Positions 7,479 to 17,021 of a DNA stretch of 63,553 nucleotides are shown piece after piece. This DNA comes from Thalassoglobus neptunius (GTDB taxonomy: Bacteria; Planctomycetota; Planctomycetia; Planctomycetales; Planctomycetaceae). Under the pieces are notes generated by a model. It searched no databases. It was given only the letters and a program-made list of their open reading frames with translations, and was not told the origin of the DNA. The DNA lies in NCBI RefSeq assembly GCF_007859735.1, contig NZ_SIHI01000020.1, positions 1 through 63,553 on the forward strand. The letters are read 5' to 3'. Made by a program: the position numbers and the translations under genes. The stretch's first letter is position 1. Each line of letters opens with the position of its first letter.

Positions 7479-8249
7479 TTAGCGGCTGCCCAGCTTGGCG
7501 GCTCGGTGGCGGCTGGCATCGGTGCGGCGTCCATCATCCCGGCCAGTCTTGTATGCCGTGGCACTGCCCTGCAGTGGTCGGTTCCGGCTTCGATCTTTTC
7601 GCAAAACAACTTTCTTCTCGTTCTCCAGCCATCGCATGGCCAGATCTGTTTTGCGTTGGACCATCAGCGCCCGGGAATCGCTGCTGCCCGGTGTGACTGA
7701 CTCGATCCGCTGCTGCGTTTTCTCGATCTGTTCACGCAGACCATGTGCAAAGCCCAGCGCGTATTTGGCGCCGTCACCTTTCCAGTATCCCCGAAATTTG
7801 GCGAGTGCCGAAACCTGAATCACCATGTGCAATTCTTCAAACAGCCGGGCAGCTGCTGCGGCATCTTCTGCGATGCCGTACCACACGAACGATTTCCCGA
7901 ACCGCTGCCGGCCGCTGGCGTCCAGTCGTGGAAAACCACCCGCTGTGGTTGCTTCTCTCAGTGCTGGATCGACATAGGATGGACAGCCCACAAAATCATC
8001 GACGAAAAACGCGAGTGCTTCCTCCCATTGGTGGATCCGCTGACCGACCACAGCGTGGAATTGGTCCATTCTCTGGCTGGTGTCAGCGCTCGTTTCCACT
8101 TGCTGGATGTCCTGTTCTGTCAGCTGGTGTGCATCCATCAGCCGCTGGGCATGCTGGATGGCATTTTCAATCTCGGCTTGGCTGGCTGCGTCATCGGCTG
8201 CGATGGCAAACAGTTTGGCCACTTTGGCAATGATTCGTTCAACACTCAT
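7479..8249 (-). CDS. DUF2786 domain protein
   Basis: The 256-residue product opens with the DUF2786 signature: IIAKVAKLFAIAADDAASQA followed by EIENAIQHAQRLMDAHQLTE (compare KIxxLLALAxS...EAxxAxxKAQxLMxKHxL). Residues ~60-200 form a helical domain with SFVWYGIAEDAAAAARLFEE, and the C-terminus is very basic (VVLRKDRSRNRPLQGS). DUF2786 proteins are frequent on phages and integrated elements; their function is not known, though the basic tail suggests nucleic-acid binding. GGAGT lies 7 bases before the ATG. Confidence 0.75.
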   Translation of the reverse strand: MSVERIIAKVAKLFAIAADDAASQAEIENAIQHAQRLMDAHQLTEQDIQQVETSADTSQRMDQFHAVVGQRIHQWEEALAFFVDDFVGCPSYVDPALREATTAGGFPRLDASGRQRFGKSFVWYGIAEDAAAAARLFEELHMVIQVSALAKFRGYWKGDGAKYALGFAHGLREQIEKTQQRIESVTPGSSDSRALMVQRKTDLAMRWLENEKKVVLRKDRSRNRPLQGSATAYKTGRDDGRRTDASRHRAAKLGSR

Positions 8250-8311
8250 TCCAGAAACTCCGGTTCAGTTTGGACAATGCCGACCGATTCAACACGCAGC
8301 CGGCGTGCGTG

Positions 8312-8695
8312 CTAGTCGTCGCTGTCGTCGGCTTCATTCTGTTCGGCTTGGAACAGCCCCGGCTGGTTGGGTGCAATCACGCAGTGGCGTGAATCCGGAT
8401 CGAAAAACATTCCCCGGCCATGGCTGCCACCATTCAGCGGCTGGCATTTGTTGGTTCGGGTGGCCTCTTTCGGGATGCTGGCATTCACCTGCATGGTGAC
8501 TTCGATTCCCTCCAGTTCTCCCTCTGTCACCACCGGTTTCGTGCTGATTTCCAGATTCAGCTTGCGTGCGTTTTTCAGGAATGGCCGCTGCACAATGTCA
8601 TCGTGGATGCGCGTCATGATTCGATCGAACATCACAGCGGTGGTGCCACCGTCGAATTCGTGCAGCGTCTTCAGCGTCAAGCGTTTGGCGGGCAT
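8312..8695 (-). CDS. Hypothetical accessory protein
   Basis: The 127-residue product starts at ATG 8693-8695 with GGAGG nine bases upstream; the longer frame is unlikely. It starts with basic MPAKRLTLKTLHEFDGG, is predicted soluble, and ends in an acidic tail (AEQNEADDSDD). It sits between the integrase and the DUF2786 gene in the same orientation. The family is not recognised. The plan (strand-rich core, acidic tail) recalls small phage accessory proteins, but that is only an impression. Confidence 0.6.
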   Translation of the reverse strand: MPAKRLTLKTLHEFDGGTTAVMFDRIMTRIHDDIVQRPFLKNARKLNLEISTKPVVTEGELEGIEVTMQVNASIPKEATRTNKCQPLNGGSHGRGMFFDPDSRHCVIAPNQPGLFQAEQNEADDSDD

Positions 8696-8821
8696 TCTCA
8701 GTCCTCCATGGTTAACAAAAACAGTCCGAGAACGATCAGTGCTGCGGGCCATAGCACTGAAATGCAGGCGGGCCACCTGCCGTTCTCGGACTGTGATTGA
8801 AGAGTTCAGAATAGAAATCGA

Positions 8822-9880
8822 TCATCCAGTGAACGCATGCGGCCAGCTCATCGTGTGAGTGGCAGTTACTGCATCCTCCGTCAGATCGTCGTAATAGCTC
8901 GCGTTGACGCCACGCGGCTGGTGCCCAAGAAATAACTTCGCAACTTCTCGGCCTGCGTGTTTCCGGTAGCGACGGTTCACCGTCTTGCGTAGATCCTGAA
9001 AGCAGTAAGTGTCTGAAATCACAGATCGATTTCCGCGCGTCGTGCGAACCCCCCACTGCAAACGATCCAGTTGCCCTTGCCAGCTCGTTGGATGATCCCC
9101 AACTGGAAACAGCCTCTCCCGACGAGGCGCGTAGTTGTCGAGAATCTCCAGATGACGTGCCAGCATGCCTGATACCGGCAGAACAAGTGGCAAACCTTTC
9201 TTTCGGGCACGCGTTTTTGGAGTGTGAAAAACCAGCCACCCATGTGGCGATTCTGCGTCCACCTCCAAGTCTGGATGTTCGGGAAATTCGGGAAATTCGG
9301 GAAACTCCACCGATCGATTCCACGCACTTCGTGGCATCAAACATCCCTCCCCGCGTCGGCAGCCAATCGACACAAACAATGAAAGAAGTGCTCGCCAGAT
9401 GATGGGCGGCGGTATTCGTCGATCTCTGGATAGGGTGGCCAACTCGCAATGTGAATACATCGCATTCAACGAGGCATCTGGAATAATCTTTCGGTGCCGG
9501 GTAGCAGATTGTTCGGGCAGTGGCGTGCCAACTGGAACTGAAGTATCGAACGCGTCTGGACACGCTTTGATAATGCTTTGAATGTGCATCATCTTCTGGT
9601 TGGCCGTGGTGTGCGTGTTGATCTTCGGCAGCTTCAAAAGTTCGTCGCAGAATTCGGTCAACTGATCCGATGTGATGTGCGCCACCGGAGTGTCTGCAGG
9701 CTGAATTTGTTCCCAGTATTTGATGGCAATTCTCCATTTTGCCACGGTCGCATCTGACCTTTCCATCCGTTCGAGTCGCTTCAGAACACGATTTTCGAAG
9801 GCTTCCCGAACTGTCCACTGACGTGGATTTTTTTCTGGTGGGAGTGTTTCGCCTGTGAAGAGTTTGAGCGCGGCAGACAT
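8822..9880 (-). CDS. Tyrosine recombinase (integrase)
   Basis: The 352-residue product has an N-terminal SAM-like DNA-binding domain (~20-125) and a C-terminal catalytic domain. Active-site residues are Arg175 (SIGCRRGEG), Lys222 (TPKTRARKKG), Arg298 (CFQDLRKT), His320 (LFLGHQ) and Tyr329 or Tyr330 (NASYYDD). The first position of the usual HxxR box is Gln295, a tolerated variation. An in-frame 9-base tandem repeat (9280-9306) adds EFPEFPEFPE at residues 192-201. The start at 9880 has AAGGG upstream. As the first gene of the minus-strand run, it presumably drives integration of the element at the nearby tRNA-Ser. Confidence 0.88.
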   Translation of the reverse strand: MSAALKLFTGETLPPEKNPRQWTVREAFENRVLKRLERMERSDATVAKWRIAIKYWEQIQPADTPVAHITSDQLTEFCDELLKLPKINTHTTANQKMMHIQSIIKACPDAFDTSVPVGTPLPEQSATRHRKIIPDASLNAMYSHCELATLSRDRRIPPPIIWRALLSLFVSIGCRRGEGCLMPRSAWNRSVEFPEFPEFPEHPDLEVDAESPHGWLVFHTPKTRARKKGLPLVLPVSGMLARHLEILDNYAPRRERLFPVGDHPTSWQGQLDRLQWGVRTTRGNRSVISDTYCFQDLRKTVNRRYRKHAGREVAKLFLGHQPRGVNASYYDDLTEDAVTATHTMSWPHAFTG

Positions 9881-10241
9881 TGTGCAGCCCTTCAATGATG
9901 TATTTCGTGGACTCCGTTTTTCCTCCCTGCAGACCATTCAACCGACAGTTCCTGAACACATCCTGATGGACTCCATCGCAATTCACGGAAACTTCATGGC
10001 ACGCACGCCAAAACGTAGCGCCTACTTCCTGACGAGTTCCGAAATTGCAGACCATTGCGCCCCCTTGAATTCCAAACAATGACCGGATGTGCTAATTGTT
10101 CCGGCTGCACCGCGTCTGAAATGAGGCTTGGCTTTACGAGAGTCCTAGTAATACTGTCAACGGCGGACTTTAGAAGAAATGCAAAAAAAACCGCGCACCG
10201 GAGAACCAGTGCGCGGTTTTGTGATTGCGGAATTAGCTTCG
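9881..10241. other. Gap between integrase and exported-protein gene
   Basis: No convincing gene. It should contain the promoter of the integrase operon just upstream of 9880. It also holds the strong hairpin at 10183-10221 listed separately. Confidence 0.6.
10183..10221 (-). terminator. Rho-independent terminator
   Basis: An 11-bp stem (AAACCGCGCAC at 10188-10198, GTGCGCGGTTT at 10209-10219) closes a 10-base loop. On the minus strand the stem is followed by a run of eight T. It lies 21 bases downstream of the exported-protein gene stop and so ends that two-gene transcript before the integrase promoter. The A-run on the other side allows some bidirectional function. Confidence 0.88.
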
Positions 10242-10814
10242 TCAGTTCACTCGAATGCCCCGTTGGTAGATTTCCACTCGGTCTGTAGCAGTGACTGAAA
10301 CCGCATGCAGTATCACGCCAGATCCATGTTTCACTGTTTCAAACACATATAAGACTAGCGGGTATTTCACCTTTCCGTGGTTCAGTCCGAATTCGAACTG
10401 ATGCCCCGGGGCCATCCCTTCCGTTGGGAATTCACTGACCATGATTTCCCGCTCCTGCGCATCACTTCCAACAGCTTCCAGACGCAGAATGGCAGTGTCA
10501 GCATCAATGATTTTCACCACTTCGGCATGGTGCATATGTGGTGCGCAGATGTCCCCGACCTTCAATGTACTCAACGGGACGTTCACAGTGGGCAGCACCA
10601 GCCTCTTGTCTTTTACCGCAGCAATCATCCGGGGAATTTCTCGATCCCCACGTTTCAGTTCACGTTTCAGTTGCTCCACAACTGCATCTGACTGAACCAG
10701 CAGCAACTGGATGGCTTCGGCGCTCTTGGACTTGTTCGGCGGTTCAGCGGCCGCTGAACCGCAACACAGAAGGAGAACCGCAGCAGTAGCTGCGCGGAGA
10801 GAATACCAGTGCAC
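10242..10814 (-). CDS. Exported protein of unknown function
   Basis: The 190-residue product has a signal peptide (hydrophobic core ATAAVLLLCCGSAAA, cleavage likely before EPP), so it is probably periplasmic. After a Lys/Glu-rich helix (VVEQLKRELKRG), the rest is beta-rich and contains VGDICAPHMHHAEVVKIIDA. The start is GTG 10812-10814, with a G-rich stretch four bases upstream. It lies 28 bases downstream of the XRE regulator in the same orientation and before a strong terminator, so the two form an operon. I do not recognise the family. Confidence 0.6.
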   Translation of the reverse strand: MHWYSLRAATAAVLLLCCGSAAAEPPNKSKSAEAIQLLLVQSDAVVEQLKRELKRGDREIPRMIAAVKDKRLVLPTVNVPLSTLKVGDICAPHMHHAEVVKIIDADTAILRLEAVGSDAQEREIMVSEFPTEGMAPGHQFEFGLNHGKVKYPLVLYVFETVKHGSGVILHAVSVTATDRVEIYQRGIRVN

Positions 10815-10842
10815 GGTGCCCCCAATTTTCCACAGTTGCCTA

Positions 10843-11079
10843 CTAAGCAGATGCCAAGTGCCGTTTGGATCGCTTGACTGTCAGTGTTGGCTGCAGCTCC
10901 AGCGCATCGAAAAACCGCTCCATCACATCTGTGCCCGGAGAATATCGACCGTTCAGATAGTCAGTGATGTATCCCGGTCGAACACCCATTTCCCGTGCGA
11001 GGTCAGATCGTGACCAGCCCCGTGCTTTCAGCTCATTGTTCACCAGATCAATGAATTGCTTTTCGAGAATCAATTTCAT
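10843..11079 (-). CDS. XRE-family helix-turn-helix regulator
   Basis: The 78-residue product carries a Cro/C1-type helix-turn-helix (WSRSDLAREMGVRPGYITDY, then LNGRYSPG, residues ~21-49) and little else, like small repressors or antitoxins. It sits between tRNA-Ser and the exported-protein gene. As the first gene inside the tRNA-proximal edge, it could be the element's master repressor, or it may regulate only its downstream neighbour. No toxin partner is recognisable. GGGAG lies very close to the ATG, so the start could be slightly different. Confidence 0.8.
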   Translation of the reverse strand: MKLILEKQFIDLVNNELKARGWSRSDLAREMGVRPGYITDYLNGRYSPGTDVMERFFDALELQPTLTVKRSKRHLASA

Positions 11080-11162
11080 TCTCCCAGTCTAAGCCATCAC
11101 CAGATTGCGAGGTAGTGAGAAGAAGTGAGATTCCCACGTCCAGACGTTTCCGGCTGATCTTC

Positions 11163-11191
11163 ACACCCCAGCACATTTAGTGCTGGGGTGT
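11163..11191. other. Perfect 12-bp inverted repeat 3' of tRNA-Ser
   Basis: ACACCCCAGCAC and GTGCTGGGGTGT are separated by ATTTA. The hairpin is 45 bases downstream of the tRNA 3' end and has no T-run on either strand. It could end the tRNA transcript or be part of the element's recombination region. Confidence 0.6.
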
Positions 11192-11235
11192 CGGGAATCG
11201 AAATTCGCTGTAAGTCTTTTCGGTGATAGCATCAG

Positions 11236-11946
<711 letters not shown>

Positions 11947-12780
11947 ATGGGGCGAAAATCAGCATCTGGTTGCGGGATGAATTCAGCGCACCAGAAAATC
12001 TTCTTCCAGGTGGCTCGTTCGCTGAAAGTCTGGATTCTGGTCCGGGCGACGAACCCGGAATCGCTGCAATTCATTGGGCCGGGTTACCCGGACATCGTCC
12101 CGAAACCTCTGCTTTGCAAGGCGAAAACGGCAGAGACAGGTCCGCATGCCGGTCTTGTCGTTTGCCCGATGATGGTTCCTGATTCCTTTTCGGTCGCTCG
12201 ATTTGATCGGGCTGTGACGACATGGAATTCATGGGCCCCCAAGTGGGTTGCTTCGACGATGGAACAGTCATTCCGAAAAGAACCTGAATTCGGTGCGCCG
12301 ATTGACTTCATGCAAAAGCTGTATCCGGGGATTCGAAGAGATGGTCTCCCGGACACGTATGGAGTGATCGACTCAGAATACGATCCAAGATATGGATGCG
12401 TCGTTCTGCTCCAAGGTGGTCGGCGATTTCTGATTCACGGAGACTACGACCTTTATGATGTCATCGATCCGGCCGATCCGCGGGATATCTCCCAGTTCGT
12501 TCGAAAGGTGAACGGGGCCAAATCTGCATACGGGCGAAGGACTCAGGAAGTCCAGAAGCTTCTCAATCAAGGGTTGGGGGCAGATATGGTCCAACACGGA
12601 GAAGACCTCGCGTGGTACGGATCTCACAGCAACGACATGATTCTTGGATTCAGCCCGGACCCATCCGTCAAGGGTCTGTTGGTCGTCCACTCATTTGGCC
12701 AGGGACCGCGTGCGATTGAGCGGGTGTTTCGCGAAGCATTTGAGGGCCGTAAACCGGGCGGAAGTCATTCTCGCGATTGA
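11947..12780 (+). CDS. Candidate nucleotidyl cyclase toxin (edema factor/CyaA/ExoY type)
   Basis: The 277-residue product shows the catalytic pattern of the edema factor/CyaA/ExoY cyclases, which make cAMP or other cyclic nucleotides inside host cells. WILVRATN (29-36) parallels YILFRPVN with its active-site Arg (Arg33). VPKPLLCKAKTAETGPHAG (51-69) aligns without gaps to ATKGLNVHGKSSDWGPVAG, keeping both lysines (Lys53, Lys60). HGDYDLYDV (164-172) matches ADYDLFAL with the metal-binding pair Asp166/Asp168. MVQHGED (214-220) matches the catalytic-His segment VNHGTEQ (His217). The Asn that normally follows the His is not at the same spacing. There is no signal peptide. It sits beside PAAR, Hcp and VgrG genes, so T6SS delivery is plausible. 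GGAG lies 9 bases before the chosen ATG. Confidence 0.72.
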   Translation: MGRKSASGCGMNSAHQKIFFQVARSLKVWILVRATNPESLQFIGPGYPDIVPKPLLCKAKTAETGPHAGLVVCPMMVPDSFSVARFDRAVTTWNSWAPKWVASTMEQSFRKEPEFGAPIDFMQKLYPGIRRDGLPDTYGVIDSEYDPRYGCVVLLQGGRRFLIHGDYDLYDVIDPADPRDISQFVRKVNGAKSAYGRRTQEVQKLLNQGLGADMVQHGEDLAWYGSHSNDMILGFSPDPSVKGLLVVHSFGQGPRAIERVFREAFEGRKPGGSHSRD

Positions 12781-13138
12781 GGATGCGTCGCAGAGAAGCG
12801 ACGATCAAGCACTTCAAACGATCAAGCACTCTCAATTATTTTCTGCACTCGCTTGAACTCGTTCTCGCACGGTGAGAGATGCATTTTCCCGCAGGAATCG
12901 GCAATCCTGCGGTGAAGCAATTGCTGCACACGTTTTACTTCACAGTGTCGTGAAATGCCCCAGGTCGTGAGATGCCCCGGGTGCTTCAGATTCCGCCGGT
13001 CGACCGCATTTCGCTCAAGGTTCAAGACGCAGAACCGATCCGAACCTGAGAGTAACGGAAGCGTGGCCGTTGCGAACAATTTGCTTGTTGGTGCCGGTTC
13101 GCAACGGGAAGTTCGGTCTGAGCCCGGTATCGCGTCGA
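12781..13138. other. Convergent gap between cyclase-like gene and PAAR gene
   Basis: No gene is evident, including no immunity-type gene. An 8-bp hairpin (CCGCAGGA at 12889-12896, TCCTGCGG at 12905-12912) could end one of the two convergent transcripts, though it lacks a T-run. Confidence 0.5.
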
Positions 13139-13432
13139 TCAGCCGCCGATTAATACGGTCGGAAGGCCGACGACGATAGTGCCACCGTGAGCTGTCATGT
13201 CACCCATTCTCGCGGCTGGCTTCTTGCCAATCAGACACGTGACTGAGCCTTTGATGATCACGTCCGGAGGTCCGACGCAGGTTGCCATGTCTCCCATCCG
13301 AGCAGCTGGAAGCCCTCCAATCATACAGGGCACTCCCCCAGGTGGGAGAATCGGGCCGCCGACATGAGGCACGAGTACAGTGAACATTGGACAAACATGC
13401 ATATCTGTCACACGTGCTGCGGGCTGTCCCAT
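13139..13432 (-). CDS. PAAR-repeat protein, T6SS spike tip
   Basis: The 97-residue product contains PAAR motifs at 4-7, 42-45 and 72-75, with ARMGDMATC and ARMGDMTAHGG turns. His12, Cys14, Cys52 and His82 are positioned to bind the tip zinc. PAAR proteins cap VgrG and carry effectors. This is a bare PAAR with no toxin extension, so cargo must bind non-covalently or through VgrG. GAGGAGAAG precedes the ATG. It points toward the cyclase-like gene and away from hcp. Confidence 0.92.
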   Translation of the reverse strand: MGQPAARVTDMHVCPMFTVLVPHVGGPILPPGGVPCMIGGLPAARMGDMATCVGPPDVIIKGSVTCLIGKKPAARMGDMTAHGGTIVVGLPTVLIGG

Positions 13433-13925
13433 CGTTCTTCTCCTCGATATTCAAACTCGTGATTCATCGTCGATCGCGGACTCAGAGAAATTCACAGGTT
13501 TCTCTTCAAAAACGCGAAAAGGAGTCTCTGGCCTGCTCGATTTCGTGCGTTTCAGCGAGCTGACGCACCTGAAAATCATCTTCAGGCCCGCGACTCTCGC
13601 GGAATCCCCAAACTCTGGGCGCACGGATCACCGGCCAGGACACATTCCAGTATCGTGGCAGTCAAAGCAAAGTTTCGTATTTTCTCCCGAGATCAGTCAA
13701 GAAACTGACAACTTCCTATTAGATGGCCATTGATTGCTTCTCAAGCTGGCTGAAATCGGCGGTAAGAGTAATTTTTTGATTTCCACCCAAAAACCACGCA
13801 ACCCTTCCGGGGAATCTTCGAGAATAGGGGTGCCAGCATCAAGCGGGCAACAAAAAACTGGCCGCACGAGCGACCAGCTACTCTTCAATCACTCACCTTT
13901 TCACTTTTACTCTGGAGACGTTCAC
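13433..13925. other. Divergent PAAR/hcp promoter region
   Basis: About 490 bases with no convincing gene. The hcp reading frame extends upstream to 13734, but only the ATG at 13926 gives an Hcp-like start with a ribosome binding site. I looked for a sigma-54 -24/-12 pair before hcp and saw none. Confidence 0.5.
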
Positions 13926-14411
13926 ATGCCTGCTTTCATGAAACTCGGCGACATCAAGGGCGAAGCAACAGACGATGTGCACAAAGACTGGATCATCATT
14001 CAGTCGATGAGTTCTCCGATCTATCGCTCAATCGCGGAAGGTGCCAAAGACGCACAGCGAACAAAAGGGCAAACCACTCTGGGAGACGTCGTTGTCGTCC
14101 GCGAACTCGACAAATCGTCAACCAAGCTCCAGGAAGCTTGTGCCAACGGGACCTTCTTTGACGAAGTGGAAGTCCACTTCTGCACAACCGTTAAGAACAA
14201 GCAAGAACCTTACCTGACTTACAAACTCAAAGACGTCATCGTCACGAGCTACAGCTTCCACGGAAACGCTACCGGTGATCCGCTTCCGAGCGAAGAAATC
14301 ACTCTCGGCTACACCGAAGTCGAGTGGACCTACATCACGATCGATCCGAAGACTGGGGACAAAAAGGGTAACGTCCCTGCGAAATACAACCCAGGAAAGG
14401 GAGCTTCGTAA
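13926..14411 (+). CDS. hcp: Hcp (TssD), T6SS inner-tube protein
   Basis: The 161-residue product has the Hcp plan: KLGDIKGEATDDVHKDWIII at the N-terminus, a central GDVVVVRELDKSS, and a C-terminal ITLGYTEVEWTYI. Hcp hexamers stack into the tube that the sheath propels and can carry small effectors. Length is usual for the family. GGAG is 7 bases before the ATG, deciding between this start and an upstream read-through. It is followed by vgrG after a 411-base gap without a gene. Confidence 0.93.
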   Translation: MPAFMKLGDIKGEATDDVHKDWIIIQSMSSPIYRSIAEGAKDAQRTKGQTTLGDVVVVRELDKSSTKLQEACANGTFFDEVEVHFCTTVKNKQEPYLTYKLKDVIVTSYSFHGNATGDPLPSEEITLGYTEVEWTYITIDPKTGDKKGNVPAKYNPGKGAS

Positions 14412-14822
14412 GGAAACGAATGCTGACCTTCCAGGAATGGACTGACGATTTTCTGGCATGGATTTCCTGCACTCGCCTTGCCTCCGTTTCTTTCATTGAT
14501 GCAACGGCTGCAAGTGCGAGTCGCTGATAACCAGAGATGAAGATGATCGAGAATTGATCCTAAAACCTGCGAATGCAGAGTTTTCTCGATACACTCGTCG
14601 AGTCAGAAATCGTTTTAGGAAGAGTACTCATGCACTGGATTGCTGTGTGCTTCGACCGCATGTCCTTCGATTTGCGGTTGAAGTCACAGCTTTTTTTGTG
14701 ATATCGCTTTGCCGGTTTACGATTGGTCAGGCTGAACTGAGTCATCAAGTTTGAAAGCGATCGCCGGTGGACGTTAAAAATACGAAGTCCATCCGAGTCG
14801 TGCCGTACGAAAAAGGTGTGAA

Positions 14823-16805
14823 ATGCACGAGTTGAACCAAGATGATCGACCGTTACAGATGACGAGTCCCTTCGGAGACGATGCCGTCGCCGAGTCTTTT
14901 TCGGGCGAAGAAATGGTGAACGGCTTGTTCCATTTCGATATCGAACTCATTTCCCGAGAGGACAACCTCGATCCGGCAACCGTCCTTTTGAAATCAGTCG
15001 ATATTAAGGTTCGGACGGCTGACGATGAATGGCGGTTCTTTAACGGAGTCGTCAAGTCATTCCGATACAGTGGCGGAGATGACCGCGCTCACTACTACCA
15101 CATGGAAATTGTTCCCTGGTTCTGGCAACTGACGAAGTCAGCGAACTGCAAAGTCCATGAATCCGCAGGAGGGAAATCTGCACAGGACATCATTTCTGAT
15201 CTCTTCGACGAAAAGAGTTTTACCGACTATCAGTGGAACTTGAGAGGCACTCTTTCCAATCGAGACTATTGCCTCCAGTACCGAGAGACCGATTTCGAAT
15301 TCGTCACTCGCTTGCTGGCTGAGGAAGGGATCTTTTACTACTTCACACATGAAGAAGGAAAACACACGCTCGTCATGAGTGACAACACCTCGGACTGCAG
15401 TGACTGTCCAGAGAACGAGGTGAATCTGAAGTTCAACTTTTCGGTCAAAGACTCCCTTGATCATCTCGCCACCTGGCAACACATTCGCGAGGTGACTTCC
15501 TCCGAATTCAAGTTAACAGACTATGATTTCGAAGATCCGACGGCTTCAGAAAACTTTGTCACAAAGGAAAAGACCGTCATCAAAACGATGGGCTCCGCAG
15601 GCTCAACGGTCTACGACCACACCTCGGCGTCTGCAGCCGTGAAGCCAGATTCGGGTCTATTGAAGTCTCGTGCCACGAACCGAATTGAGGCCGAAGAAGC
15701 CGACCATGAGACCTTGTACAGTTCCAGCGACCGGCGAACCTTCTATGCCGGAGGAAAATTCAAAGTCACCGAACACTTCGCCGACTCAGAATCTGGGACG
15801 AATTGGCTGTTGATGAACGTGCAGCATCGTGCCCATAGTGGCGGATACCTTGCGGGAGCGGGAGCGGTTTCAGGAGTTTACTCAAACACGTTTCGGGCAA
15901 TCCCCAGCGAAAGAATTCCGCGTCCCCGGTACTCTCGCACAAAGCCAATGATTCATGGCGTGCAATCCGCAGTTGTCGTCGGCCCCAGTGGCGAAGAGAT
16001 TCATACTGATGAATACGGCCGCGTTCGAATTCAGTTTCATTGGGATCTTGAAGGAGGGCGGGACGATACGAGTTCTTGCTGGGTCCGAACGGTCACACCC
16101 TGGGCTGGCACGAATTGGGGGATGATTGCGATTCCTCGAATCGGGCAGGAAGTCGTCGTGAACTTTCTGAATGGAGACATCGACCATCCCGTCGTGATGG
16201 GGATGTTGTACAACAAGGACAATATGCCGCCCTATGCGTTGGAAGACAACAAGACTCAGACGGGAATTAAGACCCGCAGCACTCTTGAAGGCGGGAAAGA
16301 CAACTTCAACGAACTTCGTTTCGAAGATAAGAAGGACGAAGAAGAAGTTTATATTCATGCCGAACGTGACCTGAACTGTATCATCGAGAATAATGAAACA
16401 CGAGAGGTTGGTTACGAGAAGCAAGAAGAAGGAAACCAGGAAGTCAAGATCTATAACAATCAGGACTTGACAGTTGGTGTCGGCAACTCGGATGGAGGAA
16501 GTCAGACGATCAAGATTGGCAAAGACCGTACCGTTACGCTCAACACCGGCGACGACTCACTCACGGTTTCTCAGGGGAACCAGAAAACCAAGGTTTCTCT
16601 TGGAAAAATCGAAACCGAAGCCATGCAGTCCATCGAGCTGAAGGTTGGATCAAACAGCATCAAGATTGATCAGTCGGGAATTACAATCAAGGGACTTATG
16701 GTCAAGATCAACGGCGATGCCATGGTCGAGGCAAGTTCCCCAATGACAACTGTCAAAGGTGACGGAATGCTGACGCTCAAGGGCGGAATCACCATGATTA
16801 ACTAG
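14823..16805 (+). CDS. vgrG: VgrG (TssI), T6SS spike protein
   Basis: The 660-residue product has the gp27-like N-terminal part (GDDAVAESFSGEEMVNGLFH; LLAEEGIFYYF near 165-175), the gp5 OB-fold (EIHTDEYGRVRIQFHWDLEG, then WVRTVTPWAGTNWGMIAIPR) and a C-terminal beta-helix of short repeats ending in LTLKGGITMIN. No extra effector domain is appended, so toxins must be delivered via PAAR or an adaptor. AAGGTG precedes the ATG. Length is normal for a structural VgrG. It lies between hcp and the FHA gene, all on the plus strand. Confidence 0.95.
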   Translation: MHELNQDDRPLQMTSPFGDDAVAESFSGEEMVNGLFHFDIELISREDNLDPATVLLKSVDIKVRTADDEWRFFNGVVKSFRYSGGDDRAHYYHMEIVPWFWQLTKSANCKVHESAGGKSAQDIISDLFDEKSFTDYQWNLRGTLSNRDYCLQYRETDFEFVTRLLAEEGIFYYFTHEEGKHTLVMSDNTSDCSDCPENEVNLKFNFSVKDSLDHLATWQHIREVTSSEFKLTDYDFEDPTASENFVTKEKTVIKTMGSAGSTVYDHTSASAAVKPDSGLLKSRATNRIEAEEADHETLYSSSDRRTFYAGGKFKVTEHFADSESGTNWLLMNVQHRAHSGGYLAGAGAVSGVYSNTFRAIPSERIPRPRYSRTKPMIHGVQSAVVVGPSGEEIHTDEYGRVRIQFHWDLEGGRDDTSSCWVRTVTPWAGTNWGMIAIPRIGQEVVVNFLNGDIDHPVVMGMLYNKDNMPPYALEDNKTQTGIKTRSTLEGGKDNFNELRFEDKKDEEEVYIHAERDLNCIIENNETREVGYEKQEEGNQEVKIYNNQDLTVGVGNSDGGSQTIKIGKDRTVTLNTGDDSLTVSQGNQKTKVSLGKIETEAMQSIELKVGSNSIKIDQSGITIKGLMVKINGDAMVEASSPMTTVKGDGMLTLKGGITMIN

Positions 16806-17021
16806 ATTAGTCACAGAAAACGAAGAACTGCTGAATCAACGATTTGTATCCCATGCCGTAAGAACAACGTTCGAGCGGCTTATTAAATGTCTCAGTAGAG
16901 AACTCAGCAAATGTCGCGGTCATTCGTTCGAGCGAGTTTTGAGGAGCATGCAACTGCCTCCTCGAATTCCCCGAATTGATTCCATGGCCGAGCAGGCTGC
17001 TTGTAGAGAGAAGGCCCAGAC

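Noticed and set aside
9280-9306. Short tandem repeat resembling a repeat array
   Set aside because: It is a 9-base, in-frame codon repeat inside the integrase gene, with no spacers; not a CRISPR array.
13734-13925. Longer N-terminus for Hcp
   Set aside because: The upstream part has no Hcp-like sequence, whereas the ATG at 13926 has GGAG and the usual family start.
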